A stretch of DNA of 64,000 bases, taken from positions 493,001 to 557,000 of the forward strand of contig JADKEF010000001.1 in assembly GCA_016718135.1 (NCBI GenBank), read 5' to 3'. This document shows, in pieces, positions 16,809 to 26,412 of this stretch. Numbering within the stretch: position 1 is the first letter of the stretch; every line of letters starts with the position of its first letter. The notes under the pieces were generated by a model that made no database searches, was not told where the DNA came from, and was given only the letters and a program-made list of their open reading frames with translations. The DNA comes from Acidobacteriota bacterium (GTDB taxonomy: Bacteria; Acidobacteriota; Blastocatellia; Pyrinomonadales; Pyrinomonadaceae). The translations under genes and the position numbers were made by a program.

Positions 16809-19800
16809 TGAGATCAGATAAACAACAAGTAGTTACGCTCGATGGAAATGAGGCGGCAGTCTTTGTCGCATATCGCGTCAACGAGGTCTGTGCGATATAC
16901 CCGATCACGCCGTCATCTGCAATGGCCGAATTTGCAGACGAGTGGTCCGCAAAGGACATCAAGAATATTTGGGGCAATACGCCCGAGGTCATCGAAATGC
17001 AGAGCGAAGGCGGAGCTGCGGGAACAGTGCATGGAGCATTGCAGACCGGTTCGCTGACGACGACCTTTACGGCATCTCAAGGGCTGATGCTGATGCTGCC
17101 GAACATGTACAAGATCGCCGGCGAATTGACGGCAGCCGTATTTCACGTCGCAGCACGTTCACTGGCTGCACAGGGCCTGTCGATCTTTGGCGACCATCAG
17201 GACGTGATGGCTGCCCGCACGACGGGTTTTGCCCTGCTCGCGGCCTCAAGCGTGCAGGAGGCCCACGATATGGCATTGATCGCACAGGCGACGACGCTGC
17301 GGGCACGAGTTCCGTTCATACATTTTTTTGACGGCTTCAGAACATCGCACGAGGTCAATAAGATCGATTTTCTGTCTGATGAACAGATCCGGGCGATGAT
17401 CGACGACGATCTGGTATTTGGACACCGTCGCCGGGCATTGAATCCAGACAATCCATTCATTCGCGGAACGGCTCAAAACCCGGATGTTTATTTTCAGGGC
17501 CGCGAAACGGTCAACCCGTATTACGATGCCGTGCCCTCGATTCTTAAGGAGGAAATGCGGAAGTTTGCCGAGCTAACCGGCCGCGAATATGCTCCGGTCA
17601 AGTATTTTGGAGCTCCGGATGCAGAGAAGGTCATTGTCGTGATGGGTTCAGGCGTTGAGACCGCAGCTGAAACCGCAGCGTTTCTATCTGAAAACGGTGA
17701 AAAGACCGGTGTCCTCCAAGTGACACTCTACAGGCCGTTTCCTGCTGACGATTTTCTCGCTACATTACCGGCAACCGTAAAGAGTATTGCCGTCCTTGAC
17801 CGTACAAAAGAGCCCGGAGCTTCGGGTGAGCCGATGTATCAGGATGTGATGATCACATTGATGGAAGCGGTCTCAGGTCGGCGATTGACGGCGATGCCTG
17901 TGATAGTCGGCGGACGATATGGCCTTTCATCAAAAGAATTCACTCCGGCGATGGTAAAGGCGGTGTTCGACAATCTCGGAGCAGAATCGCCAAAGAATCA
18001 TTTCACTGTCGGTATCATCGACGACGTTGGCCACACAAGCCTGGATGTGGACAGCAACTTCACACTGGATGAATCAGACTGGACGCAGGCGTTGTTCTAT
18101 GGCCTCGGGGCCGATGGCACGGTCGGTGCAAATAAAAACAGTATCAAGATCATCGGCGAGAACACAGAACTCTCAGCACAAGGTTATTTTGTATACGATT
18201 CGAAAAAGTCGGGAGCGAAGACCGTTTCACATCTTAGATTCGGTAAAAAGCCGATCAAGGCTCCGTATCTGATCACTTCCGCAGACTTTATTGCGTGTCA
18301 TCAATTTAATTTCCTCGAGCGGGAAGAAATGCTGTCGCTTGCCAAGCCCGGAGCAACCTTTCTACTCAACAGCCCATTTGGATCCGACGACGTATGGGGT
18401 GAACTACCGCTAACGGTCCAGCAGGCGATTCTCGCAAAGGGGCTCAAACTATATGTGATCGACGCTGACGATGTTGCGCAAAAGACCGGAATGGCCGGCC
18501 GAATAAACACGATCATGCAGACATGTTTCTTCGCCCTGTCGGGTGTCCTACCGCCGGACGAGGCGATCGCTCAGATCAAAAAGGCTATCGAGAAAACGTA
18601 TCTAAAGAAGGGGCGGTCGGTCGTTGAGAAAAACTATGTTGCGGTCGATCAGACGCTCGAGAATCTCTTTCAGGTAGCCATTCCCGAAAAAGCGACTGCC
18701 GCGGTTGCTGCGTATACGGGGATCTCGCCAAAAGCCCCTGAATTTGTCCGCACAGTAACACAAGCGATGATCTCGGGACTTGGCGATTCGATCCCGGTCA
18801 GTGCCTTTCCGGCGGATGGTACCTACCCAAGCGGAACATCGAAATGGGAAAAGCGAAACGTATCGAGTCGCGTCGCGGTCTGGGAACCGGAACTGTGTAT
18901 CCAGTGTGGAAACTGCAGCTTTGTTTGCCCGCACAGCGTCATTCGTTCTAAGTTTTTTCACAAGGATCAACTCGAAAACGCGCCGGACGGTTTCAAGTCC
19001 GCTCCGATCAACGCAAGAGGTTTTCCGGAAACGAAATATTCGCTGCAGGTATATCTTGAGGACTGTACCGGATGTAATCTGTGTTACGAAGTATGCCCGG
19101 TCGATGATCGCGGCAACGGTGATCGGCGTGCGATAAATCTGGGCGACAAGCCTGCGGCGTTAGAACTGGAACGCGAGAAGATCGAATTTTTCGAGGATCT
19201 TCCCCAAAATCAGAAGCCCGAAGTCGATTTCTCGACGGTGCATGGTGTTCAGTTTCTCGAGCCTCTTTTTGAGTTCTCTGGGGCATGCGCCGGATGCGGC
19301 GAAACTCCGTACATCAAGGTTTTGACACAGTTATACGGGGACAGGCTACTGGTGGCTAATGCGACGGGATGCTCGTCGATCTATGGCGGTAACCTGCCTA
19401 CTACACCGTGGACATGCAATTCGGCCGGGCAGGGGCCAGCGTGGTCAAATTCATTGTTTGAGGACAATGCTGAGTTTGGTCTCGGTATGCGGCTCACTAC
19501 AGATAAGCAGCTTGAAACAGCCCATCAGCTACTCGACCGCCTGCGGCCGCAACTCGGGGACACGCTTGTCGATGAACTGACAAACGCTCCGCAACATCTT
19601 GAAAGCGAGATCAAAGAACAACGTAGACGCGTCGCTGAACTGAAACTCAAGCTTGAACAGATCGACAGCTCTGATGCCAGACATTTGTCATCTGTCGTCG
19701 ATCAGCTTGTGCACCGCAGCGTCTGGCTGATCGGTGGCGACGGCTGGGCATATGACATCGGTGCCGGCGGCCTAGATCATGCTCTCGCGAGTGGGCGCAA

Positions 19801-20383
19801 CGTAAACGTTTTGGTTCTCGATACCGAGGTGTATTCAAATACGGGTGGACAGATGTCGAAGGCTACACCGACGGCGGCGTCGGCCAAGTTTGCGGCTGCC
19901 GGCAAACGCGTTGGTAAAAAGGACCTTGCACTACAGGCGATATCGTACGGAAATATCTATGTCGCACAAATCGCAATGGGTGCCAATCCGCAGCAAACGC
20001 TGCTCGCCCTTCGCGAAGCCGAAGCGTACGATGGGCCGTCATTGGTGCTTGCTTACAGCCATTGCATCGCACACGGCATAGATATGGAAAAGGGTCTCAA
20101 TCAGCAGAAACTTGCCGTCGCGAGTGGCTATTGGCCGCTGATCCGTTACAACCCTGTTTTGAGGAAGAACGGTCAGAATCCGTTCGTGCTGGATTCGCCA
20201 AAACCTGTCATCTCGTTGAGGGATTATGCCTATAACGAATTGAGATACAAGGTTTTGACGCAAACTGCGCCGCAGGAGGCTGAAAGGCTGATGGTACTCG
20301 CGCAGGAGATCGTTGACCTACGTTGGAAGACATACGAAGAGATGGCGGGATTTGGCGCGAGTTCGTTCCAGCCGGTTTACTAA
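16808..20383 (+). CDS. nifJ: Pyruvate:ferredoxin (flavodoxin) oxidoreductase
   Basis: Single-chain 1191-residue PFOR that interconverts pyruvate + CoA and acetyl-CoA + CO2 with low-potential electrons. Features in order: pyruvate/TPP-domain motif YPITPSSAMAEFADEW (~31-46), gamma-type domain, two ferredoxin clusters (CIQCGNCSFVCP ~697 and CTGCNLCYEVCP ~752), the proximal cluster cysteines (CAGCGETPY ~826) and the TPP-binding segment GDGWAYDIGAGG (~977) with NTGGQMSKATPTAA. All key cysteines look present. It starts inside the GltD-like stop codon (TAATG). The enzyme is oxygen-sensitive in most organisms, suggesting micro-oxic or fermentative capacity, or use in the reductive direction. Confidence 0.96.
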   Translation: MRSDKQQVVTLDGNEAAVFVAYRVNEVCAIYPITPSSAMAEFADEWSAKDIKNIWGNTPEVIEMQSEGGAAGTVHGALQTGSLTTTFTASQGLMLMLPNMYKIAGELTAAVFHVAARSLAAQGLSIFGDHQDVMAARTTGFALLAASSVQEAHDMALIAQATTLRARVPFIHFFDGFRTSHEVNKIDFLSDEQIRAMIDDDLVFGHRRRALNPDNPFIRGTAQNPDVYFQGRETVNPYYDAVPSILKEEMRKFAELTGREYAPVKYFGAPDAEKVIVVMGSGVETAAETAAFLSENGEKTGVLQVTLYRPFPADDFLATLPATVKSIAVLDRTKEPGASGEPMYQDVMITLMEAVSGRRLTAMPVIVGGRYGLSSKEFTPAMVKAVFDNLGAESPKNHFTVGIIDDVGHTSLDVDSNFTLDESDWTQALFYGLGADGTVGANKNSIKIIGENTELSAQGYFVYDSKKSGAKTVSHLRFGKKPIKAPYLITSADFIACHQFNFLEREEMLSLAKPGATFLLNSPFGSDDVWGELPLTVQQAILAKGLKLYVIDADDVAQKTGMAGRINTIMQTCFFALSGVLPPDEAIAQIKKAIEKTYLKKGRSVVEKNYVAVDQTLENLFQVAIPEKATAAVAAYTGISPKAPEFVRTVTQAMISGLGDSIPVSAFPADGTYPSGTSKWEKRNVSSRVAVWEPELCIQCGNCSFVCPHSVIRSKFFHKDQLENAPDGFKSAPINARGFPETKYSLQVYLEDCTGCNLCYEVCPVDDRGNGDRRAINLGDKPAALELEREKIEFFEDLPQNQKPEVDFSTVHGVQFLEPLFEFSGACAGCGETPYIKVLTQLYGDRLLVANATGCSSIYGGNLPTTPWTCNSAGQGPAWSNSLFEDNAEFGLGMRLTTDKQLETAHQLLDRLRPQLGDTLVDELTNAPQHLESEIKEQRRRVAELKLKLEQIDSSDARHLSSVVDQLVHRSVWLIGGDGWAYDIGAGGLDHALASGRNVNVLVLDTEVYSNTGGQMSKATPTAASAKFAAAGKRVGKKDLALQAISYGNIYVAQIAMGANPQQTLLALREAEAYDGPSLVLAYSHCIAHGIDMEKGLNQQKLAVASGYWPLIRYNPVLRKNGQNPFVLDSPKPVISLRDYAYNELRYKVLTQTAPQEAERLMVLAQEIVDLRWKTYEEMAGFGASSFQPVY

Positions 20384-20409
20384 GTTCGATAGGACGAAGG
20401 TGGATAATT

Positions 20410-21426
20410 ATGCCTGACTTAAGCACAACTTACATGGGTCTGAAACTGCGGTCACCACTGGTAGTCTCGGCTAACCCGTTGTCACAAAAAATAGAAAATA
20501 TTTCTGCAATGGAGGACGCTGGTGCCGGTGCGGTCGTTCTATTTTCATTGTTCGAAGAACAAATTCGCAGAGAATCTGCCAAAGTCGCCAAGGTCTTTCA
20601 TTCGACGACTAACGCTTTTGCCGAGGCAGCAGATTTTTTTCCGGATCTCGATGAATATGCAGTTGGAACTGGTCAATATCTTGACATCATCCGTCGAGCG
20701 AAAGAACGGGTAAGTATGCCTGTAATTGCAAGCCTTAACGGTACGACGCCCGAAGGATGGATCGAATATGCTCGGGAAATAGAACAGGCTGGGGCGGACG
20801 GCCTCGAGATTAATGTGTATTTTATTCCGGCGGACATCCTACTTAGTGCGGAGGATGTCGAGCGGCGCTACTTGGACATCGTTACGCTCGTGCGTGAAAC
20901 CATCAATATCCCGATCGCAGTCAAGCTAAACCCGTATTTTTCGTCGATTGGAAATATGGCTAAACGCCTTTCCGATGCAGGCGCAGATTCGTTGGTTCTA
21001 TTCAATCGCTTCTATCAGCCTGATTTTGATATCGAGGAACTTAAGGTTTTGCCAAACCTTGACCTGAGCGTTCCTGCTGAGATCCGCTTGCCTCTCCTGT
21101 GGATCGCAAATCTTTATGGACGTGTCCCGGTTTCTTTTGCAGCAACGACCGGGGTTCACGGAGCCCGGGAATTGATCAAATACATCCTGGCTGGTGCCGA
21201 TATCGGCATGGTCGCTTCGGTATTGCTCAAGAACGGCATTCCGTACCTGAGCACGATCCTAAATGAGCTCGATCTTTATATGCGCGATATGCCTTTCGAA
21301 TCGGTCGAGGCGTTCAGAGGTTCAATGAGCCTGCAGTATGTGTCCGATCCAACCGGTTATGAGCGTAGTAACTATATTCAGATATTAGGCAATAATCGGT
21401 GGACTAGAGAAGGACGCTATCGATAA
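20410..21426 (+). CDS. Dihydroorotate dehydrogenase-like flavoprotein
   Basis: 338 residues forming a FMN-binding TIM barrel of the DHOD/PreA superfamily: N-terminal GLKLRSPLVVSANPL, VIASLNGTTPEGW, AVKLNPYFSSIGNMAKRL, and the C-terminal phosphate-binding TTGVHGARELIKYILAGADIGMVAS. The position that normally carries the catalytic Ser/Cys (N-x-S/C-C-P-N in DHODs) reads EINVYFIP, and the protein contains no cysteine, so neither DHOD chemistry nor PreA-type Fe-S clusters are expected. ATG 20410 has GAAGGTGG upstream. As third gene of the PFOR operon it is probably a redox partner rather than a pyrimidine enzyme. Confidence 0.85.
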   Translation: MPDLSTTYMGLKLRSPLVVSANPLSQKIENISAMEDAGAGAVVLFSLFEEQIRRESAKVAKVFHSTTNAFAEAADFFPDLDEYAVGTGQYLDIIRRAKERVSMPVIASLNGTTPEGWIEYAREIEQAGADGLEINVYFIPADILLSAEDVERRYLDIVTLVRETINIPIAVKLNPYFSSIGNMAKRLSDAGADSLVLFNRFYQPDFDIEELKVLPNLDLSVPAEIRLPLLWIANLYGRVPVSFAATTGVHGARELIKYILAGADIGMVASVLLKNGIPYLSTILNELDLYMRDMPFESVEAFRGSMSLQYVSDPTGYERSNYIQILGNNRWTREGRYR

Positions 21427-21444
21427 CTGAGGTCGATATCTACG

Positions 21445-21478
21445 AAAAAGCGGTCTCGATATTTCGAGACCGCTTTTT
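21445..21478. terminator. Terminator closing the PFOR operon
   Basis: Perfect 15-bp inverted repeat: AAAAAGCGGTCTCGA (21445-21459), loop TATT, TCGAGACCGCTTTTT (21464-21478). The A and T ends make it functional in both directions, serving the redox operon from the left and the tRNA-Arg transcript from the right. Confidence 0.93.
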
Positions 21479-21487
21479 CCGAGATTG

Positions 21488-21564
21488 TGGTACACCCGGC
21501 ATGATTCGAACATGCGACCCCTTGATTCGTAGTCAAGTACTCTATCCAGCTGAGCTACGGGTGC
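21488..21564 (-). tRNA. tRNA-Arg (anticodon ACG)
   Basis: Read on the minus strand: acceptor stem GCACCCG pairs with CGGGTGT (one G-U), the D arm contains AGCTCAGCTGGATAGAG, the anticodon arm is CTTGA-CTACGAA-TCAAG giving anticodon ACG (read as ICG after A-to-I editing), and the T arm contains GTTCGAATC. CCA is encoded at the 3' end (21490-21488). Length is 77 bases. It decodes CGU/CGC/CGA. Confidence 0.95.
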
Positions 21565-21667
21565 ACAAAGGCGAATGACTAGACTACAAAGCAACAGCGA
21601 TCGTGTCAAGAATGATGCATGCCTTTTGGATCGAGTCTTTGCCTCCCCGTCGAGGTTCTAAATCTAT

Positions 21668-22657
21668 CTATCTCGCGAAATAACCCTGTCTGGTGCGCGA
21701 AATTAGCTCGGGATCTCGTACGTCAATGCGAAGCGAACGCCACTTTCCGTCACGTTTATCATTAGCGGGTTGATACTCGATAGTGTAGAGGGTTCGCAGG
21801 TCGGCGGCGACAACGGCATACAGTCGCCCCATTTCTTCCAGCCGATTGATCGCATTCAGCGTCCCGCCGCTCCGGTCAGCAACCATTTGAAGCCTCGTTC
21901 TAGCGGCCTTGAACATCGCCACTTGCCGCAGGGTCGGATCGGCAAGTTTGTCAGGATTGCCTGTAGGTAAAGCTAGTGGATAGATCGTGACGCCTTGTGC
22001 GTCTGAACGGTTAAGAATTCTGTTGAGAGTGTCGCTTGCTTCCGGTTTTATCGCAGTTGCGATCTGGTCGTCTCTGAGCGGTTCAAGCAAGTCCCGATCC
22101 TGATCCTTCACTTGGCTATCGACGCCATCGGTGAGGACGATGATCGCCTTTCGCCGACTCTTCTCTTTCGAGAGTTTGTCGAGTGCAAAATCGAGGGCTC
22201 TGTAGAGGTGCGTTTTTCCGCGACCGTTGGCTACCGAGATGGAGTTCGCAATGGTGCTACGATCCGTCGTGAAGTCGTTTCTCAAGTTGATCTTATCGTA
22301 AAACTCTACGACCGCTACGCGATCGTTTGGTGAGAGGGCATCGATAAATCGAACCGCAGACTGTTTAATAACCTGACGAAAGCCAAGTGTCGAACCGCTC
22401 ATGTCGAGCATTATCACCACACTGAAGGGAGCCTCGGTTGGCTCAAACCGCAGTATCTGTTGTTTAACACCATCCTCAAATATCTCAAAATTGGCCCGGT
22501 CCAGATTGGTTATCGGCCGTCCACGGCTATCGACAACACCTACGTTCAATCGTACGATCGACGAATCTACGCGGATCGTATCGTCGTTTTGTGCCAATAT
22601 GGGAATCGCAAACAGGTTTACGAACAGAAATAAGAAGATCGGTCTCAAATAGGCCAT
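21668..22657 (-). CDS. Secreted VWFA-domain protein (acidobacterial VWFA-related type)
   Basis: 329 residues: signal peptide ending IPILAQ, then a beta-rich leader (VDSSIVRLNVGVVDSRGRPITNLDRANFEIFEDG) and a von Willebrand A domain with the MIDAS motif DMSGS and VLTDGVDS. This leader-plus-VWA arrangement matches what is described as the acidobacterial VWFA-related domain family, expanded in Acidobacteria. I use ATG 22657; the longer frame would start with TTG at 22672. Function is unknown, but metal-dependent adhesion or protein assembly at the cell surface is plausible. Confidence 0.88.
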   Translation of the reverse strand: MAYLRPIFLFLFVNLFAIPILAQNDDTIRVDSSIVRLNVGVVDSRGRPITNLDRANFEIFEDGVKQQILRFEPTEAPFSVVIMLDMSGSTLGFRQVIKQSAVRFIDALSPNDRVAVVEFYDKINLRNDFTTDRSTIANSISVANGRGKTHLYRALDFALDKLSKEKSRRKAIIVLTDGVDSQVKDQDRDLLEPLRDDQIATAIKPEASDTLNRILNRSDAQGVTIYPLALPTGNPDKLADPTLRQVAMFKAARTRLQMVADRSGGTLNAINRLEEMGRLYAVVAADLRTLYTIEYQPANDKRDGKWRSLRIDVRDPELISRTRQGYFAR

Positions 22658-22815
22658 ACAAAATACTAGCAATTTGACGCGGTTTGGCGAAGGACGGTTG
22701 TACCGGGGAGTAGTAAGTAACCTCTTAACACTTTTCGTTTTTTGATTTATACTTTTGTTTACCCCAAAACGGTGCTGTCCGACATCCGGCAGGGTATTTT
22801 TGTTACAGCCGAGAT

Positions 22816-23343
22816 GTGGATATGAGGCGAATGCTCTATCGGCCCAATTATTGTTCGAATTGCGGAGAGAAAGTCGAGCGTGTCGATTGGGGGTTCTTTA
22901 CTAGTCGGCGATTCTGCGACATTTGTGAGACTGAATTCAAAGGGCATGATATTTTAACGCGTGCGGGGGTTCTTTTGGTGCTCGCGATCGGCGTTGTTGG
23001 AATAGGGGCATATCTTCGAAGCGGGCCTGGTACTGAATTTGTGAAGCAGCCGACGAAGCTTGCTGAGCGGGAAGCCCGTCCGGAATTGGAAGCCAAACCG
23101 CGAGCGACGGAGAATCCGATTCCATCGACAACGCCCGATTTGTCCACGAAGTCGTCCGAGGTGCCTCGCGTGGGACCGAAGCCGATGCCGGCGAAGGTGG
23201 AGATTGCTGAGGCCCAGTATTTTTGTGGAGCTGAAACAAAGAAGGGAACGCCGTGTTCGAGGCGGGTTAAGGGGAATACACGCTGTTACCAGCATGTCGG
23301 AATGCCAGCGATGGCAACTTCAGAGAGATCGAAAACTAACTAG
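22816..23343 (+). CDS. Zinc-ribbon membrane protein with C-terminal CGAxTxxGTPCxRRV motif
   Basis: 175 residues. The N terminus has a treble-clef-like zinc ribbon (YCSNCGEKV ... FCDICETEF), followed by one transmembrane helix (about 52-68), a Pro/Glu/Lys-rich linker, and a C-terminal Cys/His segment CGAETKKGTPCSRRVKG plus NTRCYQH, which looks like a second small metal-binding module. I do not know a named family; the C-terminal motif resembles short Cys-His modules seen in assorted bacterial proteins. It lies 22 bases upstream of the Ser/Thr kinase gene and is probably co-transcribed. Confidence 0.75.
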   Translation: MDMRRMLYRPNYCSNCGEKVERVDWGFFTSRRFCDICETEFKGHDILTRAGVLLVLAIGVVGIGAYLRSGPGTEFVKQPTKLAEREARPELEAKPRATENPIPSTTPDLSTKSSEVPRVGPKPMPAKVEIAEAQYFCGAETKKGTPCSRRVKGNTRCYQHVGMPAMATSERSKTN

Positions 23344-23365
23344 GGCACTCTCCCTCAAAAGATAA

Positions 23366-25009
23366 ATGAAACCACTTACGCCGAATTCAATGATCCAAAA
23401 CCGCTATCTGGTCGTCCAGTCGATCGGAAAAGGCGGAATGGGTGAGGTTTATCTCTCGGTTGACCAACGCTTGGGAAGCGCCGTTGCCCTCAAGCGCACC
23501 TTTTATACCGATGACAATACACTCGCGGCCGCATTCGAGCGCGAGGCTAGGATTTTAGCCAGACTTCGGCATCCCGTACTTCCAAAGGTCATCGACCACT
23601 TTGTCGAGAACGGCGATCAGTTTCTCGTGATGGAACACATCTCGGGTGACGACATTGCGAAAAGGCTCGAATTGGCAAATAAGCCGTTTCCCCTGAGCTG
23701 GGTTATGTTCTGGGCCGATCAGTTGCTCGATGCTTTGTCGTACCTGCATTCGCATGAGCCTCCGATCATTCATCGCGATATCAAACCCCAGAATTTGAAG
23801 CTGACGGATGAGAACCATATCGTACTGCTGGATTTTGGCCTTTCAAAGGATTTCGACACCAAGGCGACCAGCAATCCGTTGAATTCTGCTAGCGTTGCCG
23901 GATATTCACCGCATTTTGCCTCGATGGAGCAGATCCGGGGGACTGGTACCGATGCCCGTAGCGACCTTTATTCTCTTGCCGCGACCTTGTATCAGTTAAT
24001 GACCAATAGCATTCCGGTGGATGCGCTTTCGCGAGCTGACGCACTGTTGGGTAATGCTTTGGATCCGATCAAGCCTTTGAATGAACTCAATCCAGAGATA
24101 TCTCCCGCGATCTCGGAGGTCATCTTAAAAGCGGTCTCAGTACGCCAAGACGATCGCTATTCAACTGCCGGTGAAATGCAGAAGGCTCTTCGACGAGCAT
24201 TTGATCGGAGTAAGAAAGATCCTGACGCACCGGTAGTGCCAGTTATTGCAGTCGCTCCTGAGACGAGTCCAACAGCTTCTCCGGTTGATTCACTACCGTC
24301 TGAAATGAAGACCCGAGCGTTTTCGGATACAGCCGGCGACGCACTTGATGCGACGTTACAAATGGATGCAGCCGAGATACAGGAAGTGAAGCAAGCTGAT
24401 GTTAAGACTGAGATGTTAAAGGCTGACGATGTCGAGATCGACACTCAGCTTTCAGCAAAAGCATCAAAGGGACAGATCCCCGCTCCGCCACCGGTAGCGG
24501 CTGTGGCTGCAACACCGCCTCCTGTGCCGCCACCAAGTACGCCGACTCCAGTTTCGAATGTTCAGCAACCGCATCCGAAGGCCAGTGAGCTGTCGATACC
24601 TACAAAGACGAAATCCTCGTCAAAAACTGGACTTGTTGTCGGTGGATTGCTCGCTTTGCTTTTGCTGGGCGGCCTCGCAGGCGGCGGTATCTGGTATTTC
24701 TATCTTAGGCCGCGGGCAACACCGGCGATAACGCCATCGCCGACGCCTACGGCTCAGCCTTCACCAACGACGGCTCCGATCGTAAGCGAGACCAACGTCG
24801 ACGCCAATTCCAATGCAAATTCGTCATTGCCCGAGGCATCGAACTCGACGGAGGTGAATACCGCGACGACACCAAGTTCGAACCCGGGCACTCGTCAAAC
24901 GCCGCCTCCGATAACGACCCGTCCGCAGGCTCCGCCGAAGACTGCGGCGACACCTGCTCCGAAGGCGACGGCGAAGCCAAAAGACGATCGCACGGTAATC
25001 ATCCAGTAA
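23366..25009 (+). CDS. Serine/threonine protein kinase, membrane-anchored
   Basis: 547 residues. Kinase domain about 10-275: glycine-rich loop GKGGMGEVY, ALKRT lysine, catalytic loop HRDIKPQNL, DFGLSK, and SMEQIRGTGTDARSDLYSLA. A Pro/Thr/Ala-rich juxtamembrane region follows, then one transmembrane helix (LVVGGLLALLLLGGLAGGGI, about 422-445) and a low-complexity extracytoplasmic tail rich in Thr, Pro and Asn. It has no PASTA repeats; a separate PASTA protein is encoded at 50745. The next gene starts 15 bases downstream, suggesting an operon with a zinc-ribbon protein and a TPR protein. Confidence 0.93.
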   Translation: MKPLTPNSMIQNRYLVVQSIGKGGMGEVYLSVDQRLGSAVALKRTFYTDDNTLAAAFEREARILARLRHPVLPKVIDHFVENGDQFLVMEHISGDDIAKRLELANKPFPLSWVMFWADQLLDALSYLHSHEPPIIHRDIKPQNLKLTDENHIVLLDFGLSKDFDTKATSNPLNSASVAGYSPHFASMEQIRGTGTDARSDLYSLAATLYQLMTNSIPVDALSRADALLGNALDPIKPLNELNPEISPAISEVILKAVSVRQDDRYSTAGEMQKALRRAFDRSKKDPDAPVVPVIAVAPETSPTASPVDSLPSEMKTRAFSDTAGDALDATLQMDAAEIQEVKQADVKTEMLKADDVEIDTQLSAKASKGQIPAPPPVAAVAATPPPVPPPSTPTPVSNVQQPHPKASELSIPTKTKSSSKTGLVVGGLLALLLLGGLAGGGIWYFYLRPRATPAITPSPTPTAQPSPTTAPIVSETNVDANSNANSSLPEASNSTEVNTATTPSSNPGTRQTPPPITTRPQAPPKTAATPAPKATAKPKDDRTVIIQ

Positions 25010-25024
25010 GCGGATATTTTGAAT

Positions 25025-26410
25025 ATGAAAAAGAAGTTCTTTCTGATAGTGAGTTTATTTGTGGTGGCTCTCTGCCTCATGGCGACACAGACGCAAGCCC
25101 AGTCAAAGCGTGACCGGGACCAGGCCAATGCGCTTCAAAAGGAGGCTGAGACAGCTTACGGTCAAAAGAATTATCAGGTTGCGGCTGCTAAGTACGGCCA
25201 GGCGATCCTACTTGTTCCAAATAATCCAAATGCACACTATAGGAAGGGGTACGCGCATTTCGAGTTAAAGGAATATGACGCCGCGATCGCCTCGTTCACG
25301 ACGGCTCTCACACAAGGGTTCAAGCCGCCGGTCGAGATCTATCGGGTTCGCTCCTATATTTACTCTGAGAAAAAAGATTACCCTTCGGCTCTTTCCGATA
25401 TTCAGAAGGGACTTGCAATCGCCCCTAAGGATCTTCAGTTTCTGAAATACCTCGGCGAGGTCCATCTTGCAAGTAATGCTCTTCCACAGGCCGTTGAGGC
25501 ACTTAATCGCGCTGCACAAGTTGCTCCTAATGATGCTGACATCCAGTACAACTTGGCCAGAGCATACTTTTCGATGGGCGATGTGAAAGCTCAAAAGACC
25601 GCGGCTGAGACTGCCTTGTCCAAGGGAACGCGTTTTCCCGGAGAGTCTCACTACCTCTTAGCTGACGCCTATCAGAAACTGGGAAATTCGGCAGAAGCGA
25701 TATTGTCGTATCAGCGTGCTATAAGCTCGAAGCCGGATATCTACCTAGCTCATCGAAATTTAGCGGATGTCTATCGTAATGAGGCTCGCTTTACTGACGC
25801 GATCAGTACGTTGCGAGCAGGGTTGAGCACCTTTGCTCGTGATGCCGGCTTCTATACTGATCTCAGCTGGAATTATAGTCTCGCAGGGCGTCCTAAAGAT
25901 GCAGTTGACGCTGCGAATGCTTCGGTTGGCCTAGCGCCTGAGCAATACGGCGGCTACACCAATCTATGCCGCGGCTACAACGAAACTGGAGAGTTTGCTA
26001 AGGCTATTGCTGCCTGCAATAAGGCTCTCTCATTGCAGCCCGGTGACGGCGAAACGTACTACTATCTTGGCAATGCGCTTGTCCAGCAGAATAAATCAGT
26101 AGAAGCAACGCCGATGTACTCGAAAGCGGTCAGCGGCTTGGTTGAGTACACACGTAAGAATCCAAATTACTCCGACGGATGGTATTTGCTCGGAAATGCT
26201 TCATTTGCAGACCTCCAATATGATCGCGCGATCGAGGCATATTTGAAGTGCCTTAGCTTGAGTCCGAAATTTCTCAAGGCGAGAGTGAATCTCGGCATCA
26301 CCTACACTCGCAAGAAAAACAAGGCTGCGGCGATGGACCAATATACCTTCTTGCTGACGGCTGACCGTGCCTTGGCTGCGATACTGAAGTCTCAGATAGA
26401 CAAGATGTGA
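25025..26410 (+). CDS. Exported TPR-repeat protein
   Basis: 461 residues with a Sec signal peptide (KKKFFLIVSLFVVALCLMATQTQAQ) followed by about ten tetratricopeptide repeats over nearly the full length (for example AAAKYGQAILLVPNNPNAHYRKG, ILSYQRAISSKPDIYLAH). TPRs are protein-binding scaffolds; no enzymatic domain is seen. ATG 25025 is used instead of TTG 25019. It is 15 bases after the kinase stop and convergent, with only 2 bases to spare, with the anti-sigma gene. Confidence 0.85.
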   Translation: MKKKFFLIVSLFVVALCLMATQTQAQSKRDRDQANALQKEAETAYGQKNYQVAAAKYGQAILLVPNNPNAHYRKGYAHFELKEYDAAIASFTTALTQGFKPPVEIYRVRSYIYSEKKDYPSALSDIQKGLAIAPKDLQFLKYLGEVHLASNALPQAVEALNRAAQVAPNDADIQYNLARAYFSMGDVKAQKTAAETALSKGTRFPGESHYLLADAYQKLGNSAEAILSYQRAISSKPDIYLAHRNLADVYRNEARFTDAISTLRAGLSTFARDAGFYTDLSWNYSLAGRPKDAVDAANASVGLAPEQYGGYTNLCRGYNETGEFAKAIAACNKALSLQPGDGETYYYLGNALVQQNKSVEATPMYSKAVSGLVEYTRKNPNYSDGWYLLGNASFADLQYDRAIEAYLKCLSLSPKFLKARVNLGITYTRKKNKAAAMDQYTFLLTADRALAAILKSQIDKM

Positions 26411-26412
26411 TC

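Noticed and set aside
20410..21426. Genuine dihydroorotate dehydrogenase (pyrD)
   Set aside because: The catalytic Ser/Cys motif is missing, the neighbours are redox enzymes, and no pyrimidine genes are nearby.
21385..21609. Protein-coding frame across 21385-21609 on the minus strand
   Set aside because: It covers the tRNA-Arg and a terminator; the tRNA fold explains the sequence.
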